Positions 1 through 13,659 of a stretch of DNA of 64,000 bases are shown one piece after another; the stretch's first letter is position 1; the number at the start of each line of letters is the position of its first letter. The position numbers and the translations under genes are program-made. The DNA is from Diplolepis rosae (Eukaryota; Arthropoda; Insecta; Hymenoptera; Diplolepididae), in NCBI GenBank assembly GCA_030998225.1, contig JAPYXD010000695.1, positions 1,655,001-1,719,000 on the forward strand, written 5' to 3'. The notes under the pieces were generated by a model. It was not told the origin of the DNA. It did not search any database and saw only the letters and a list, made by a program, of their open reading frames with translations.

Positions 1-1270
1 TTAAAGTTTTATACATTTGTCGTAGCTGAATGAATTTGCAACCAAAAAGTAAATGAAATTTCAACCAAAATGAAGGAATTATCAACCTACTGTATAAATC
101 TTCATCTAACACAGAAAAAAGAGTTTAATAAAGTTTAGAGAATTATATAAGAGTTGGTAATACAGAATACAGTGCGTAACATTCATAAAATATTATTGAA
201 AGTTCCGCATTTTATTCTAAAATATTCTGTAAAATTTCCAGATACTGCGTTCCGTGAATGCTTGTTTCCTCAACTCTTAAACAGTTCTATTATCTGTATT
301 AAACTATTTTGTTGTTGTTAAAATGCAAATAAATTTCCAACTACAGTGGATGAATAGCGGCTGAATTTTAACAAATATTTAACAATATACTTCACGAACT
401 GTTAATAACTCAAATAGTCCTTGAACAGTTTTAATCACCTTTTTTCACTTCTTATCACTTGTTCTTTAACATGCTGGAGATGGAATAGAATATTAAAAAT
501 AAGTTACTTTTCTGCCACCCTCTTTAATCGCGGCGAAGTCAAACTATTCAGACTTTTCTCTGTGGATAGAAATCATCCAGGCGTGGCTAACTTTTTAGGC
601 GTCAGGTTTCACGGGGCGACGAAAAAGAGATATCAGTGTGAGAAGAGGGCGGAAATGTAAAGAAAAATGAGAAAGAAATTTTGAATGGAGAGACGGGAGC
701 ACGCGAGAAGACGAGCGCCATGCCAGTGCGATGGGCGCGCTTAATTTTCTCGCGGAGGCCAGGCCCCGTAAGAGTTCTTCGCGATGTAATTAGCATGTCT
801 TTACAGAACGTACGAAACAATGCCGCATGTAATTAGTATGCATCTCGTGGTGATACGATACCCCTGACACCCCCTGTGTTTCAACCCTTAACGGTCCCCT
901 CTCTTCATCTAGTCACGCTTCTCCCCTTCCACATCTTACTCTCATACATTACCCCCTCCCCCCACACACATCCCTTCTACATTCCATCTCATAACATATA
1001 TTCTACTCGGAAGCATTCATGTGTGCAACCGAAGCCTGACATACGACTCGACTATACGAGACATCTCTGATTCTCAATGGCAGTGTTTCAAAGCAATTGC
1101 GTCTTTCATATATAAATGATTCTTCACAAACAGGGCAATTTTGAGAAGGGTGACTTCTATTTGCAAAAATCTTTCGAAACTCTTTTTTATTCACGTAATT
1201 AGGGCTATTGGATGTGAATAGAGGTTCCTGGAAACATTGATACTCAAATCTCACTTGATAGGCTTGTAAT
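1..1270. other. unassigned unique region, no gene seen
   Basis: Mostly AT-rich, with a GC-richer island at about 600-850 and a C-rich pyrimidine stretch at about 855-965. Short open frames exist on both strands but overlap each other and resemble no family I know. The island carries two near-identical TGTAATTAG-type homeodomain-like motifs (783-797 and 826-840). A regulatory or untranslated role is inference only. Confidence 0.4.
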
Positions 1271-1274
1271 GGTA

Positions 1275-1835
1275 TATTGTGTAACGAGGGAAAATATAGT
1301 ATATTGTGCTACTAGGGAAAAAAAATTTATTTTGCGGGTGTGAAGTTTGATGCACGAGCAAAGAGAGGGTTACAACTACACTAGTAAAATTAACGTTTCT
1401 TCCGTGTCGTGCGCGATTTTTTTCTACTAGGGGATCAAAAAATGGATTTATTTATCCCTCACTGGTCAATAAAATCCACTTTATGACCTGCTAGTAGAAA
1501 AAATATTTTTTCCGTGCTGCACACAATTTTTTTTCTACTGGGGGCTCGAAAACTGGATTTGTTTTCCTTGCAGAGGGCAATACAATGTACTTTATGACCC
1601 GCTAGTAGAAAAAACATTTTTTCTACTAGCGTGTCATAAGCTGGATTTTATTGCACAATGCGGGGCAAAGAGATTAATTTTTTGAGCCTCCAGTAGAAAA
1701 AAATCGTGTGCAACACGGAAAAAACATAAATTTTACTCGTGTGGTTGTTACCCTCGCTTTACTCGGGCATCAAACTTCACACCCGCAACATATATTTTTC
1801 TTTTCCTAATTGCGCAATATAATATTTTTTACTAG
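1275..1835. repeat. foldback repeat, family A, complete copy
   Basis: The left part (about 1290-1432) is an imperfect reverse complement of the right part (about 1690-1830). Both hold a TGCGGGTGTGAAGTTTGATG block, a CGAG..AAAG..AGGGT block and a CTAGTAGAAAAA motif. The middle repeats 'CTACTAG..GTCATAAAGTG..ATTTTATTGCCC' units in both orientations. No coding capacity. A half copy sits at 26265-26480, so this is a dispersed family. The terminal TATATTGTG motif appears twice at the left edge. I infer a non-autonomous foldback DNA element; no target duplication could be defined. Confidence 0.75.
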
Positions 1836-4800
1836 CGGGTCATAAAGTGCATTTTATTGCCCCTTGAGTGACAGTACTTCATTTTTTGCAAATTAAAAAA
1901 AAAATTGGTTTTGTTTTAAATTGTGATTATTTGATAAAATAGATATTATATGCTTCGACATTATTTTTAAAATATACTATTAAAATTTAATTCTAGTGAA
2001 TTTAATAAATAAATCTAATTAAAAAGTAATTTGACATGACAGAATTTTTGATAAATGGAATTACAAAACTTGTGCAAAGTAATAATTTTCTAGCAGTGTT
2101 TTTTATGGATGAATTTTCAAAGATTATGCCGAATGTTTTATAATTTCATTTTTATTTAATTAATTGTCACAAAAAATAGAGGTGAAAGATATTTTCAAAT
2201 TTTAAGAGTTTATTTAAGACGACTCCCGCTAATATAAGTTATTAGAAAAATTAAATTAAATTTCAGAATTGATGTTCATCACAGATTTAATTCGTTTTTA
2301 ATCAAATTGTTTTGAAAGAGTGTTTGATGTCTGTTGTGCGAACAGACAATATGAAAAGTGTGTAGAATCTCTAAAAATGATGCAAAAAGATGTTTTCTTC
2401 AATATTGGAAACGGAAGCAGTAAATGAACCTTAAAGCTGATTGAGATAATTATACAGATGTTTCAAAAAATTGATCAATTTTATGTAAATATAAGAGACT
2501 TATCGGTAGGTATTACAGAGATACCTGTTAAATTTAAATTTTGTAAAAAATGTAATTTTGAAAATTGAACAGACATTTCTGTAATATTCACTGAACTATT
2601 TGTTGTATTTACAGGAAATCAGTATTATGTTTCATGAATTAAAGCAAGTTTTGAGGAAAGTTCTAGATCCTTTTCACAATAAGTGGATGAACTGTAAAAA
2701 CTAAATTTAAAAATATAATCAAATGGTGCCATTGCGTTTCTGTAGATATTAATTTTATTAGATAAAAATGTGCTAGTAAAGTTTTTTTATTGTACAGAAG
2801 AGTGAAAACTTTACTTTGATGAAAATTATTAGAAAAAATTAACTTAATATTAAAATAGAAAATCGTTTCAATATGTTGAAAACTAATTAGCTGAAAGTTC
2901 CTTTTGGACTGCTTTAATGCAATTAGTATCTTACAACAATTCAAATTTTAGAATGTTTACTATCTCTGATTTATTAAATTCATAAATCTCTTCTTTTTAT
3001 AAATTATACAAAAAATTAATGCATTGACTTTTTGAAAAAAATCTTTAGGGTCATAAAACACAGACAAATTTTAGAAATTGATATTCAATTTTTCGCATAA
3101 ATTTTACGAGATACAAAAGAAAGAATTAAAATTGTCTAGAGTGTAAAAAAATTGTCCATATTCAGAAACGTTGAATCATTTTTCTTGACAATTCGATAAT
3201 CTATTAAAAATTTCAATTACTTTTATGGAAAACTAAAATTATTATGCAATCTAAAATTCAGAACATCACTTAAAAAATTGAGCTTTCTATATAATATTTC
3301 CAACAATGCAGTCAAGTACCAAATCAAGTATAAACTAAAAAAGTTTCCAATAAACATCACAAAAACGATACTAAGCAAGCAAGTGTAAAAACCACTAAAA
3401 AACAAACTCTTAACTTTCAAAAACTCCAGTTGACTGAAATGATCTATTATTTATTCAACTGAATCCAGCACTCTTCACTTATGCTTGAAAAATTTAACAT
3501 GAATGAAAAAACTCCACAAGTATTTTTCCAACGTTCGTTAATTGAAAATGAGGGATGGTTGAATGCACAAATAAACTCTTGCATGAAAACGCTCCCGTGA
3601 TTTGATATGGGTCAATGCCATGGATCGGCGACAAACATTTTAGGAAATGAAACGAATATTGAAATTACCGAGCGCAACGAACTTCTGCATAATGAGTCGA
3701 AAACGAGTGGTTGTGTATAACACATACAAGGGCATGTATTAGTATTTATAATTGTACACATGTACGAAAACTGGGCACATATTTACTTTTGCGAGTTTAT
3801 ATGTGCGCGTGCGCGTTAATGTGAATATTTTCATTTGATTGCTTTAATTAAACTCGTTGCCAGGCGTTGACCTTCGAAGTTCACCGACATACGGTTACTG
3901 CATAATGTGACCATACGTGCGCCAATTATCGACGTTATTAATTGCAACAAATTTTAGCGTTTTTGGCCGCCCCAGGCTAAAGCTGACACTACTGAACAAA
4001 ATTCAAAATCGTTCATTATTACCTTTAGGTTTCCAATTTTACCATTTAAAACACCCTGTGGAAAATTTTTAGGCCATTCTCCCTAAAATTGTTAGAGCTC
4101 AATTTCGTAAACTTTTCTGAACGTTTTCTGAAATTTGCTAAGGAAAATTTCCCATACACTATTGTAAGGTATTTTTCAAAATATTTAAAAGTTCTCTAAA
4201 ATCTCCATTTTGTTCCAAAAAATAATCAAAAGTGAAAGGAAAAGTTTCTGATCCATGTAAGCATATTTTCTAATTTTGAAGGGATCCCTCTCGCAAAAAA
4301 AACTTGATTACTAGACGTTTTATAAAAATGATATTAAATCGATTTAGAAATATATAATTTTTCGGAATTTATATTTGAGTTCTGCTTAAGAGTTGCGTTC
4401 AATTTGAAATTGAGGAAAGTGAATCTTTTGAATTTTTGTTTGAAGATGAATAGAATAAAAAGAGGAATAATGGAACTTTCTTCTTTACTTTGTTTCTTGA
4501 AATCTATTTTAAACTTCTCATTTCTTAGGGATGAAGCTGAGTCTCACATTTTATCTTTTACTACTTAAAATCTTGAGGTTACTTTTTCCTCAAGTTTTCA
4601 AAGATATGGAACATTAAGCACTGAAGCATTTTTCTTTTAGGAGTTACTTTCCCGCTAGAGTTTCGAAGTGCCACTTGTTCGCGATTTTAACGTCGTAACC
4701 TTTTTCCCCTATAAGATCTTTGTTGGCCTTTTTTTCTTTCTTCCTTAAAATCCAGAATGTAATTTTTTTCATACAACTGCTTTCTATAAAGTCAGAAACT

Positions 4801-7800
4801 TGCCAAATGTGAGAAAGTCATCAAATTTATGCATAAAATATGTTGATAAATTAAAAAAAAGGAAATATTTGTTTGAAACATAACTGAATTTAGGCAAAGC
4901 TATAGGATAATTTAGTAAATTAATTGCTGGCGTTTTATGTGAAAATGAGAGAAAAGAGGAGAGAACATTAAGACCGCCACTTGCTTTCGAGTATGCAAAT
5001 AAGTCATTGGGTTACATTTGTATCACGAATTTAAGCACTTGTCTCATAAAAGATGAATAACGTGATTTTTTATGCGGGAAGGGTCGTACAAATTTAGATG
5101 ATCATGTTTTTTCGTTATTTTTCAAGTATTAATTGAAAATTTATCAGTTAAATAAATATTTAAAAAGTGTTGAAAATTATATAAATGCAAGAAAAAAATC
5201 TTTCAATTAATTTTAATTAGGAAAAAGTCAATCGTACATATTTATTTTGAATAAGTTTATTTCAAACTTAAATTAAAGAAGTATTAATTAAAAATAAGTT
5301 AAGCAACAGTTGCGAATCATGAATAAATAATTTAATAAATAAATAATCAATTCGTTTTAAATATAAACACGTCACTTTGGTAGATTCATATTTCTTATGC
5401 TATATTTATTCTAAGTTTTAACTCACAAATTATCAACTGAAAAGCATTAAATTGCTTAAAAATTGAGAAAAAGTAAAGTAGTGTTAATTCAAGAAGAGGG
5501 AAATTTTTATTTCGTTTTAATTGAAAAACTGTAACTTTGGTATATTTGTATTTATATTCCATATACTGAATTTATTAAAAATTACAATTCAGCAGTTATC
5601 AATTAAAAATCACCTAATCAAAGAATATTTTTGAAGTATTTCAAAATAATGTAAATGTAAGAAGCAAAAGTTTTCCAATTCATTTCAATAAAAAAAACGT
5701 CATTTAGAAGATATCCCTAGTCACATTAAGATCATATTATATCATGATTTTATTTTCCCTAATATGTGACATTTGCCAGGAATTCTTCTCTGGAGGATTG
5801 GGGTTGATGCAGAAGTTTCAGAAACTTGGTCCAAAGCCGGCTGTTAAGATGTCATAGTACGATCATCTAAACTTAGGAAATTTTGACAACAAACGGCATT
5901 TGGGAATACATGAAGATTTTCCTTCACTTGCAAGAATTTAAAGTCTAATCACCATCAACCCTCTTGCCTCTGATTCTCCACGAAACATAGACTTCCGCCC
6001 AGACAAAAAATTCCTAAACTTTAATTTCTCCAATTCAAACACCTCTTTAACACTTCAAAATTAACATCCACTTGAAGATTTTTTTCTCAATAAATTTGAA
6101 ATTTTCAAAATAAATTCGAAATCCGTACAAATGTAACGAAAGAAAACAATTATTCTTACTTCAGATGTTGTGAAAAAAGTATAAAATAGAGTAAAGAGTA
6201 AATTTTGAATTCGAGTTTGAAATCCAGAGGGTAATGACGAAACAGGTATGTTTTCATGGAGAAGTTTTCTATAACTCTTCTGTCTTCTGTCAAAGCGTCT
6301 TTAGCTCTTGGGAACATCAAGTTTTCTAATTCTAAGGGAGATTCGGTCTTATCCTCTAGGCTAATTGGGTTAGGAAAATTAATTAAGAGCCGAAGAGAGC
6401 GAAGCGCGAGCTGCGGAAATGCGCAGTGAATGCGATGGAAAGGGGAACGCCAGAGTTAAGATCACTCGTAATGGAGACGCTGAGTTTAATTCCGTCCGAT
6501 CAACCACTCAAAGCCCTCTAAGCTGGTTCCCTCCGTCGCCTTCCGCCTTCCCGTTCAATCTAATGACCGAAAGGAAGTCGTACCTTGCACGATTTTATAT
6601 TCAATTGTTTTTCCGCTCCCTTTCACTTTTTTCATCAAATTATCGAGATTTCTCAATTTTAATCCCTATCCTCCTTTATTTGTAAAGAAATTAAAAGTAA
6701 AGACTATTTAAATTCGCATCAAGGATTTTCGAGCTTCAATTCATTCCAGCATAAATAAAACTTATCCATTTAGGTGAGTGAAAAAGGGAATTCGAATTAC
6801 AACTGAATACTGAGATTTGGAATTATGAGGGCCGATGAACTGTAGACACAAATATAAACGGAAACAAATCGAGATTAGAAGTCTTATCATTCACTTTTGT
6901 TGCTTTGCGTTGGGGACAAATATTAAATTGAGCCGCGTAGTGATAATCTTTAGTGGATTCAGATAAAAACTTTGTAAATGCGTAAATATTTGCAAAATAG
7001 GCAATGATTGACTAATATATCTACGAAGCAGATGCTGATAAACGAGATTCATTGAGACTTTGACAGCTGTGCCGTTATTATTAGTTTTTTGATAAAAAGT
7101 CAAAGACCTTTTTTAAATTTGTTTAATATTATTATTCATTATAATTCCACTTATTGATCATTTTTATTTATAATTTGAATAACATTTTTAACTTTAATAA
7201 AGTTCTTCAGTCTCGGGAAAAAGAGATCAGAGTGTCTGACACGTAAGTCTGTTACTACTGGAAATAGAAAAAGATCGATTCGTTCTTAAAAGATATCCAA
7301 AATAATATACGATGGAGGCAATCAACAGAAATTGTGAAGAATGACATATGATAAGGAAAAAAAAACAGAAATGAAAGATCAGACTTTAAATTATTAAACA
7401 GCACCTATGAATTGTCCGAAAATTATTGGGAACTTAGGTTGAAACTGGAAGAATCTATTAATAAACCGATCACTTCTTTTTATCTCCCGCAGTCCGACGG
7501 AAAATGTCGTAGTTATTTTTTCGTCACTCTATCACTTTCAATTATTTTAGTCTTCCTATAAATATTACATAGAGGAAAATGGATAATCAGGTTTAATATC
7601 TAGAAATTGAAGTATGAGACAGCCATCATATATATTCGGTTTTAATATTAATATATTTATCTCTAATGTCTAAGATATTAATTTATTCATGTTTATATAC
7701 GTAAATATTACAGCTGAATCTATAAGATGGTTGTCCCATAATTAAATATCCATTTTCTTCGTCTAAGCCACTCACAATAGATCTACTCAAAAGTAGACCT

Positions 7801-8079
7801 ATGGATTCTGAAATACAAAAATGTCTTGAGGATAAAGGGTTAAAATGAAATAAAAAACCTGAGGTAAAATATATTTCACAAAGGAAAACATTGTACAGGA
7901 TATAATAAACAATAACAAATTACACTGATAGAACAAATAGCATAAATTAACATAACATAAATCATACAAATAATCAAACGAAGCGTATGATAAGTTGGCC
8001 TTGAACCGGGGGATGTTTCGAAAAAGTATCGAATTCGGGTTTGCTTGCTCTGCAAAGCACAGAAAGCACAGACTAGACC
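1836..8079. other. unassigned AT-rich region
   Basis: About 6 kb without a recognisable gene. It contains a small palindromic repeat at 2478-2612 (listed separately) and a less AT-rich, complex stretch at 3590-3960 with homeodomain-like TTAATTAA/ATTAATTG sites that may be conserved non-coding DNA. A weaker island lies at 6370-6600. The longest open frame (88 codons, near 6419-6685) has no motif I recognise and is probably chance. Homopolymer-rich AT sequence fills the rest. Confidence 0.4.
2478..2612. repeat. small palindromic repeat, family B (diverged copy)
   Basis: The left half (TGTAAATATAAGAGACTTATCGG then TATTACAGAGATACCTGTTAAATTT, shown in part) pairs with the right half, which reads AATTGAACAGACATTTCTGTAATATT then TTGTATTTACA. 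The same inverted arms appear, better preserved, at 31385-31665. A miniature non-autonomous element is inferred. No clear target duplication. Confidence 0.5.
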
Positions 8080-9700
8080 TTTACCTTGTGTTCGATGTAT
8101 GAACGCTTATCCGTAAGAGCACGTGACACACTGAGTTTAAAGCTAATGCGCTTAACACAAAACAGCCTTTGCGGGCACTTATTAGAGGATAGTCTTTATT
8201 CCATTATTGCAGAGTGAACCACACTAACCATTTATCAAACAAACAATAATAATAAAAGGATTAAAATCCGTCATTCTAATTAATCTTAACTATCCACGTG
8301 GTAAACGTAACACTGGTTTGCTTCACTAAATACTTCTACTCTCCACTCGCGTTCTCAGTCTCAAACTAAATAAGGCTTGGATCTGTTCTCACCACAAGCG
8401 ATCTCAGATTTCATTTGAAATATTATAGAAAAAAGTGTAGTCAGTCTCCGATATCACGAAAGGCGGCTCAAGATTCACTCTCCCGGTTCACAGTTGCTTA
8501 GTTCCTCGCGGAGTGTCTTTCTTTCGACGGTCGGTCAGCGTATAATCGAGCTTTTGACTCGCGCGAAGGTATAGGTCCTTGAAGGTGCATGGGTAAGTAT
8601 CTGCAATGTGGGGTGGCACGTGTGTGTTGGTATGGTTAAGTGTCCATGTCCCTGTGTATGTGTGTGTTTGTGTGTGAGGGGGGGGGGGGAGGCGTGTGTA
8701 GGTGGCGGGAGCGTGTAGCGGTGGTGTTATATTACAAGGTGTGGTACGCGTCTTAAGTGATTTCGGCCTGGCTGGTCAGCCCAGCAGCTCCGTTTGATGA
8801 GGCCGACGCTTTGCTACTGACAGACCTAAAGACCACCCTAACCCTACAGTCAGGGACGTCCCCACCCCCGAACCACCCCCGACCAGGATGAAGCAACCCT
8901 TAAAGCCGCGATGCCACCTCCACGGTGGCAGCGCAAACGCACTCTGCCTCCGAGGGTAGTCTTATCCCCTCCAGCCTTCGGAGGAGTCATCCCCACCCTC
9001 CAAAAAACCACCCTCAAAGCTTTCCACCACCCAGCATTTTTCCACCCCTTCAGATACCCACTCCAGCGAATCCTCCGACTTCCCCTTCGATTCTTTACCG
9101 TCTTAAGATAAAAACACGGACAATCAGGTTTTACAGTTAAACCACTCTCTCGCCTCCCTTTTTTCTCTCACCCCCTTTCCCTCAGAAGTTGCGTCCCGAA
9201 TCAACCCCTAATCCTACCGCCTCAACCCCTTGCTTTCGACTCGTCCTTGTACTTTCGATTCTTTCTAGGCAACCTTCAATTTTGGTTCAGGTTTTCCACC
9301 CTCATCACCCCTTCTTGTTACCACCTTCCTCCTGGCGGATTTTATCTCTCTCTCTCTCTCTCTCTCTGGATGCTGTCCCCTCTCTTGCTCTCTATTTTTT
9401 TTTTATATAGAGGATCGCTTGCCCGTTCGACAGTGTTATTACCCCCTACTCTATAACTTTTTTCCGTCCCTGTACGAATAACCCGAACGTCGTGTTTATT
9501 TTGCCATTTTTCTCTGTTCGATTTCTGACGGATTCGTTTCCCTCCACCCGTCATTGCCATACTCCGTTGACCTCGAAAATAACCGATCAAGACGTTCCGC
9601 TGTAGTTTTTCACGTGGTGTGGTTTGTGGCGTGTCTAGTTTGCGCGAATAGGGCACGTTTTTTACAAATTTTTGTTTCTGCTGTTTTGTGCTTTTTACCT
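8080..9700. other. GC-richer island; promoter- or 5'-exon-like, unassigned
   Basis: This stretch is clearly less AT-rich than its flanks. It holds a GT-rich run with a G homopolymer (about 8640-8692), pyrimidine-rich sequence and a (TC)n run. At 8590-8597 the sequence GGGTAAGT matches a strong 5' splice site, just after an ATG, so a short first exon upstream (about 8460-8591) is conceivable. Open frames of 66-104 codons occur on both strands but are low-complexity (Pro/Ser/Leu or Arg/Lys) and overlap, so none is supported as coding. Confidence 0.3.
9343..9368. repeat. (TC)n microsatellite
   Basis: About twelve uninterrupted CT dinucleotides in a pyrimidine-rich stretch. It explains the run of Leu/Ser or Arg/Glu codons in the overlapping short open frames. 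Confidence 0.9.
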
Positions 9701-12700
9701 AGACTTTATCAGTTTTTGATTTAGGATCTTTGCGAAAATTGTGTGGAATTTTCCTTTTTTGAGGGATTAGAAACGGATTCTAAAACTCGAAAGTCATTTA
9801 ATATTTCTTGTATGTTTTTATGTGATTTTTGAATAAGATACTAATGTGGAGGTACAGTTTTTCCACGGATGTAACTTTTCAACGAATGACAGGAAAATTT
9901 ATGAGACAAACGAGGAACAGTTTTTCCAATAAAAAACATATTTTTGATATGTTCAGAAAGATATTTTTCTTAGAATCAAAAAATGTTCTTCAATGTTGGA
10001 AAACTTTTTTCATCATCGTAATGAAAATTTCTTCAAATTAATCAAAATTTTTCAAGTTTAGAGATATGATTTATTGATTTGAAAAAACTCTTCTGAGCAA
10101 AAACATTGTAAGGTTTTCATGTTTAATCAAATGTGTTCTTGATTTTTACGTAAAATTTACACATTTTGTGAGGCGTGAATAAAATAAAATACTATTTTGA
10201 TCACTTATGAATGTTTTTTTTTATAGAACAGATATAAATTGAGTGAAATAAAGTACATTCTTTCATGGACAGAAAGTGACATTATTTCGAATAATAAATC
10301 CTGATTAAATGAATCGAATTTAATTAAGTATAATATGAATTTTCAAATCAAATTACAAGTTATTAATAATTTCATTGCGGATAGTAAATTCATTGAGGGA
10401 ATAACACCTCTTGTGAAACATGTAATAAATTACAATTCTCAATGAGAAAACGTGACGATTTTACTCTCTAATTTTAAGCGGAAACAAAGCGAGCGAGTCA
10501 TGCAAAAAGTTCAAGCACACTATCGAGAAAAGAAAGCGTATAATTATATATCGGAATTGCGCTATTCACTTTTACCCTTTTTATTGTTTATGAATATCAA
10601 GTGTGTCACTTTACATAAAAATGATTTTTTTTTACCATTTGCTACTTCTTCATCGTAAATTTGTCTTGTGAGAAATATTTATTCTTTTTACATAGAAAAA
10701 AAGGAAAATATCGTGAAAACTTTGTCTTTAAAGTATGCTAACAAAATGAAAAAATAATTTTTTTATTATCAATACCAGTTTTTCATGCATCTTTTAAATA
10801 TTACGTTTTCTAGTCGAAAATTTATTTAAAAATTATTATTATTTATTAAAAAATTATTTTTCAATTAACTGCAAAATATTTTTTAATTCAGAATATCCTT
10901 TATAAATCATATTTTCATAAAAGTTTCACTAGTGAATCTAATCTATTTTATTGCTTGCTAATTGCAATCATTCATAAACATAATTCGTTAGTTTTTTCGA
11001 AATAATTTCTAATGTGAATTACTATTTTGAAAAGCCGATAATATCGAAAATTCCTTTTTAAAAGTTTCAAATAACACCCTAAAATATAGAAAAATTTATA
11101 TTTATTTACATTGTAGAATAAAAAAATGTTGCCAGACACATTCCCATTTTATTAAAAGATGTTATTTGAAATTTCTAAAGATTAATTATCCATCAGAAAT
11201 GTTTTTTTTCGAAATTTACGTTTTAAATTCGCAGCTATAGTTTTTGTCTTAATCCTCTAAATTTGTTTATCGTTCGAAAATCAATAAAGAAAATTATAAT
11301 ATTTTTCTAAAGTGATCTACTATACTGAATTTTCAACGGAAAATGAACTTAATATTATTATAATTTACTTCATTAATCAATTACTCAAGTGACACCAGCT
11401 TTTCCATCGCTTATTCTCAAATAATTGAAATACAGAAAAAAAACTTATCAAAACAATTAAAAAAATATTGCCTACTTACTGCTCTTCAAAATTATATGAA
11501 TTATTCTTCGATTAGTCTTAAACGAAAATTTGGCCTATAAATCTATATTGAAACTAGTAATATAAAATGTCAATCGTGAGCTGATTTAAATCTCGTATGA
11601 AATCCATAATAATAAAAGAAGATAAAAAAAGTGGGGCCGTTGATGAAAGGTTAATGTATTAAAACTAATTTTGCAGTTATTTATTTTCTCTACGCTTTTC
11701 GGAGCATATGCACCCCCACCAAATACCCACTCCCCACCACTGATCGACACTCATTAATACTTTTGCGACTAGTGTATCCCCGCTAAATTGATTGTTTATG
11801 ACACGATTCGTTTGATTATTAGCTGTTTATACGAGACCATCGATTGAACACTGTGGACAGAGCGGTTTCGCGGCAGCGATGATCGTTTCGAATGAATCGC
11901 ATCGTGATTCGACTAGTTGACATTGTCCAGTCATTTCCCATCTGTGCGTGACCGGTTTGACTAGATTTGACCCTTACGTATCGACAAAAATACCTTCTCT
12001 TAATTCAACCCTAAAATTCGACTTTGTTACTCGCACAAGACTACAACTCGTGAAAGTTTTATCTCGTCCGAAAGTGTTGATTTAAAATAATGTTCATTCT
12101 GTGATCATAATTATTTCCGGCATTTCAAATCTGGTTTGATAATTATTTTTAAGATAAAAGACGACCGGTTTTTAAGTTAGGTCATCATTTTAATTTCGAG
12201 ATATTTTTATCTCTGTTCTGATTTATGGAAAATTTTAAAATATTGATGGCTGAGCATAGTGAGTTATTTTGAACAACTTTTTTTTATCGGATATTAAGTT
12301 ATTTTCAATATTTGATGGAAGTTGGGATTCTAGTTAGAAGTTTGTCTGGTCAAGCATTTGCCGTCGGGTTTCTGTCTGACAAGATCGTAGTTGAACTACT
12401 TTTGAGTGAATCGCGTTGAGAATTCCTGCGTCGAGGAATATTTTTTATCGGAATCTAAAAACAGTATTTTATTATTTTATCATAATTGTACACCTGAATT
12501 TGAATTATTTTTGATTTTTCAATTGTTGAAAATTGAAATAAGTTTTGACGTTAGTAATTTAAAGAAAGATAGGTATTAATTCAAAAGATATCTGATAATC
12601 TTTTTACGTTTTTTTTTAAATTATCAAGTTAACAATCATTTCTTCAGATGAAAGTTTAAAAAAACTGTGATTCCATTTTTTTCAAAATATTTTTCTCTAT

Positions 12701-13640
12701 TCTACTTTTATTATTATTTTTATTCACTTCATTACTAAAATTTTATTTCTCTTAGAAGCTGAAAGCAATTAGACAATAGATGCCTTACACTTTAATTTCA
12801 ACTTTGAGTTTTTCTCCACCTTTTCAAAAACGATATTCTAAACTCGAATTTTATAGCCAAGTTTGAATCACGGTATTTGGGATATCATTAATGTTTAATC
12901 TCCTTCGTTAGTGAAATTAACGGCAAGGGTTGACTAGTGAAACTAATTTGCATAAACGTGAAAAGTTTCAATTTGACACCTAATTACCGGATTTATTACA
13001 TTTTATATTATAAATAATTATTGTTTTATTTAATTTTTCTTATCTAAAAGTCATTATTAATCATGGTAGATTTATTTTAACACTAAATTTCAGTTTTAAT
13101 AGAAATTTACTTGACTAATTAGAAATTAATGTTTACACTTGCTTCATACACTGTACTTCCCCGAAAGTAAACTGAACCGGCACAAGTCACTATTCGAACT
13201 CCGTGGTATCCTCTTCACTTCCCGAGTTCTACAAAAATTGAAGCACTCGTTGAGAACTTTCTCTACACGAAATCCCATCACTTGAACCCAAAACATTGAC
13301 CCTTGCTCAGAAAGAAGATTCATGAAGATTGTCACAGACTAAATTTTACTTCACCCTCCAGAATACAACTATTGTAAAGCCAAATTAACAATTTGAAGTT
13401 ATTAAACAGGTGTTAGTTTTTGAAACTAAGGATTCATTTACTTGATTGATAAAGTTGATATGATCTCATTAATCCTATTCCCTCATTAACTTCCTCTATA
13501 ATTCTCAAACTGAAAATATCAACAACTCAAGAGCTAAATAGCAAATCACATTTTCTCAATGTAAAAATGAAAGCTATAAAAAACAGCAAAAAAAGAAACA
13601 ATTAGGAAATAAATGAAAAGTAATAGAAAGAAGCTGAATA
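9701..13640. other. unassigned AT-rich region with one complex stretch
   Basis: No gene recognised. Sequence at about 11690-11960 is less AT-rich and non-repetitive, with several ATTA/TAAT cores and a direct succession of GATCG/ATCGAT-type words. It stands out as possible conserved regulatory DNA (inference). The remainder is AT-rich with long A/T runs. Confidence 0.35.
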
Positions 13641-13659
13641 AAAGACGGAGGAGAGCTTT

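Noticed and set aside
100..265. Possible relative of the 22.4-25.6 kb foldback ends at the window start
   Set aside because: Shared words (TTTAATAAAGTTTA, TTCCGTGAATGC-like) are short and not collinear; not enough to call a repeat.
4985..5000. Octamer ATGCAAAT as POU site
   Set aside because: Isolated 8-mer in AT-rich DNA; also occurs elsewhere (about 323), so not informative alone.
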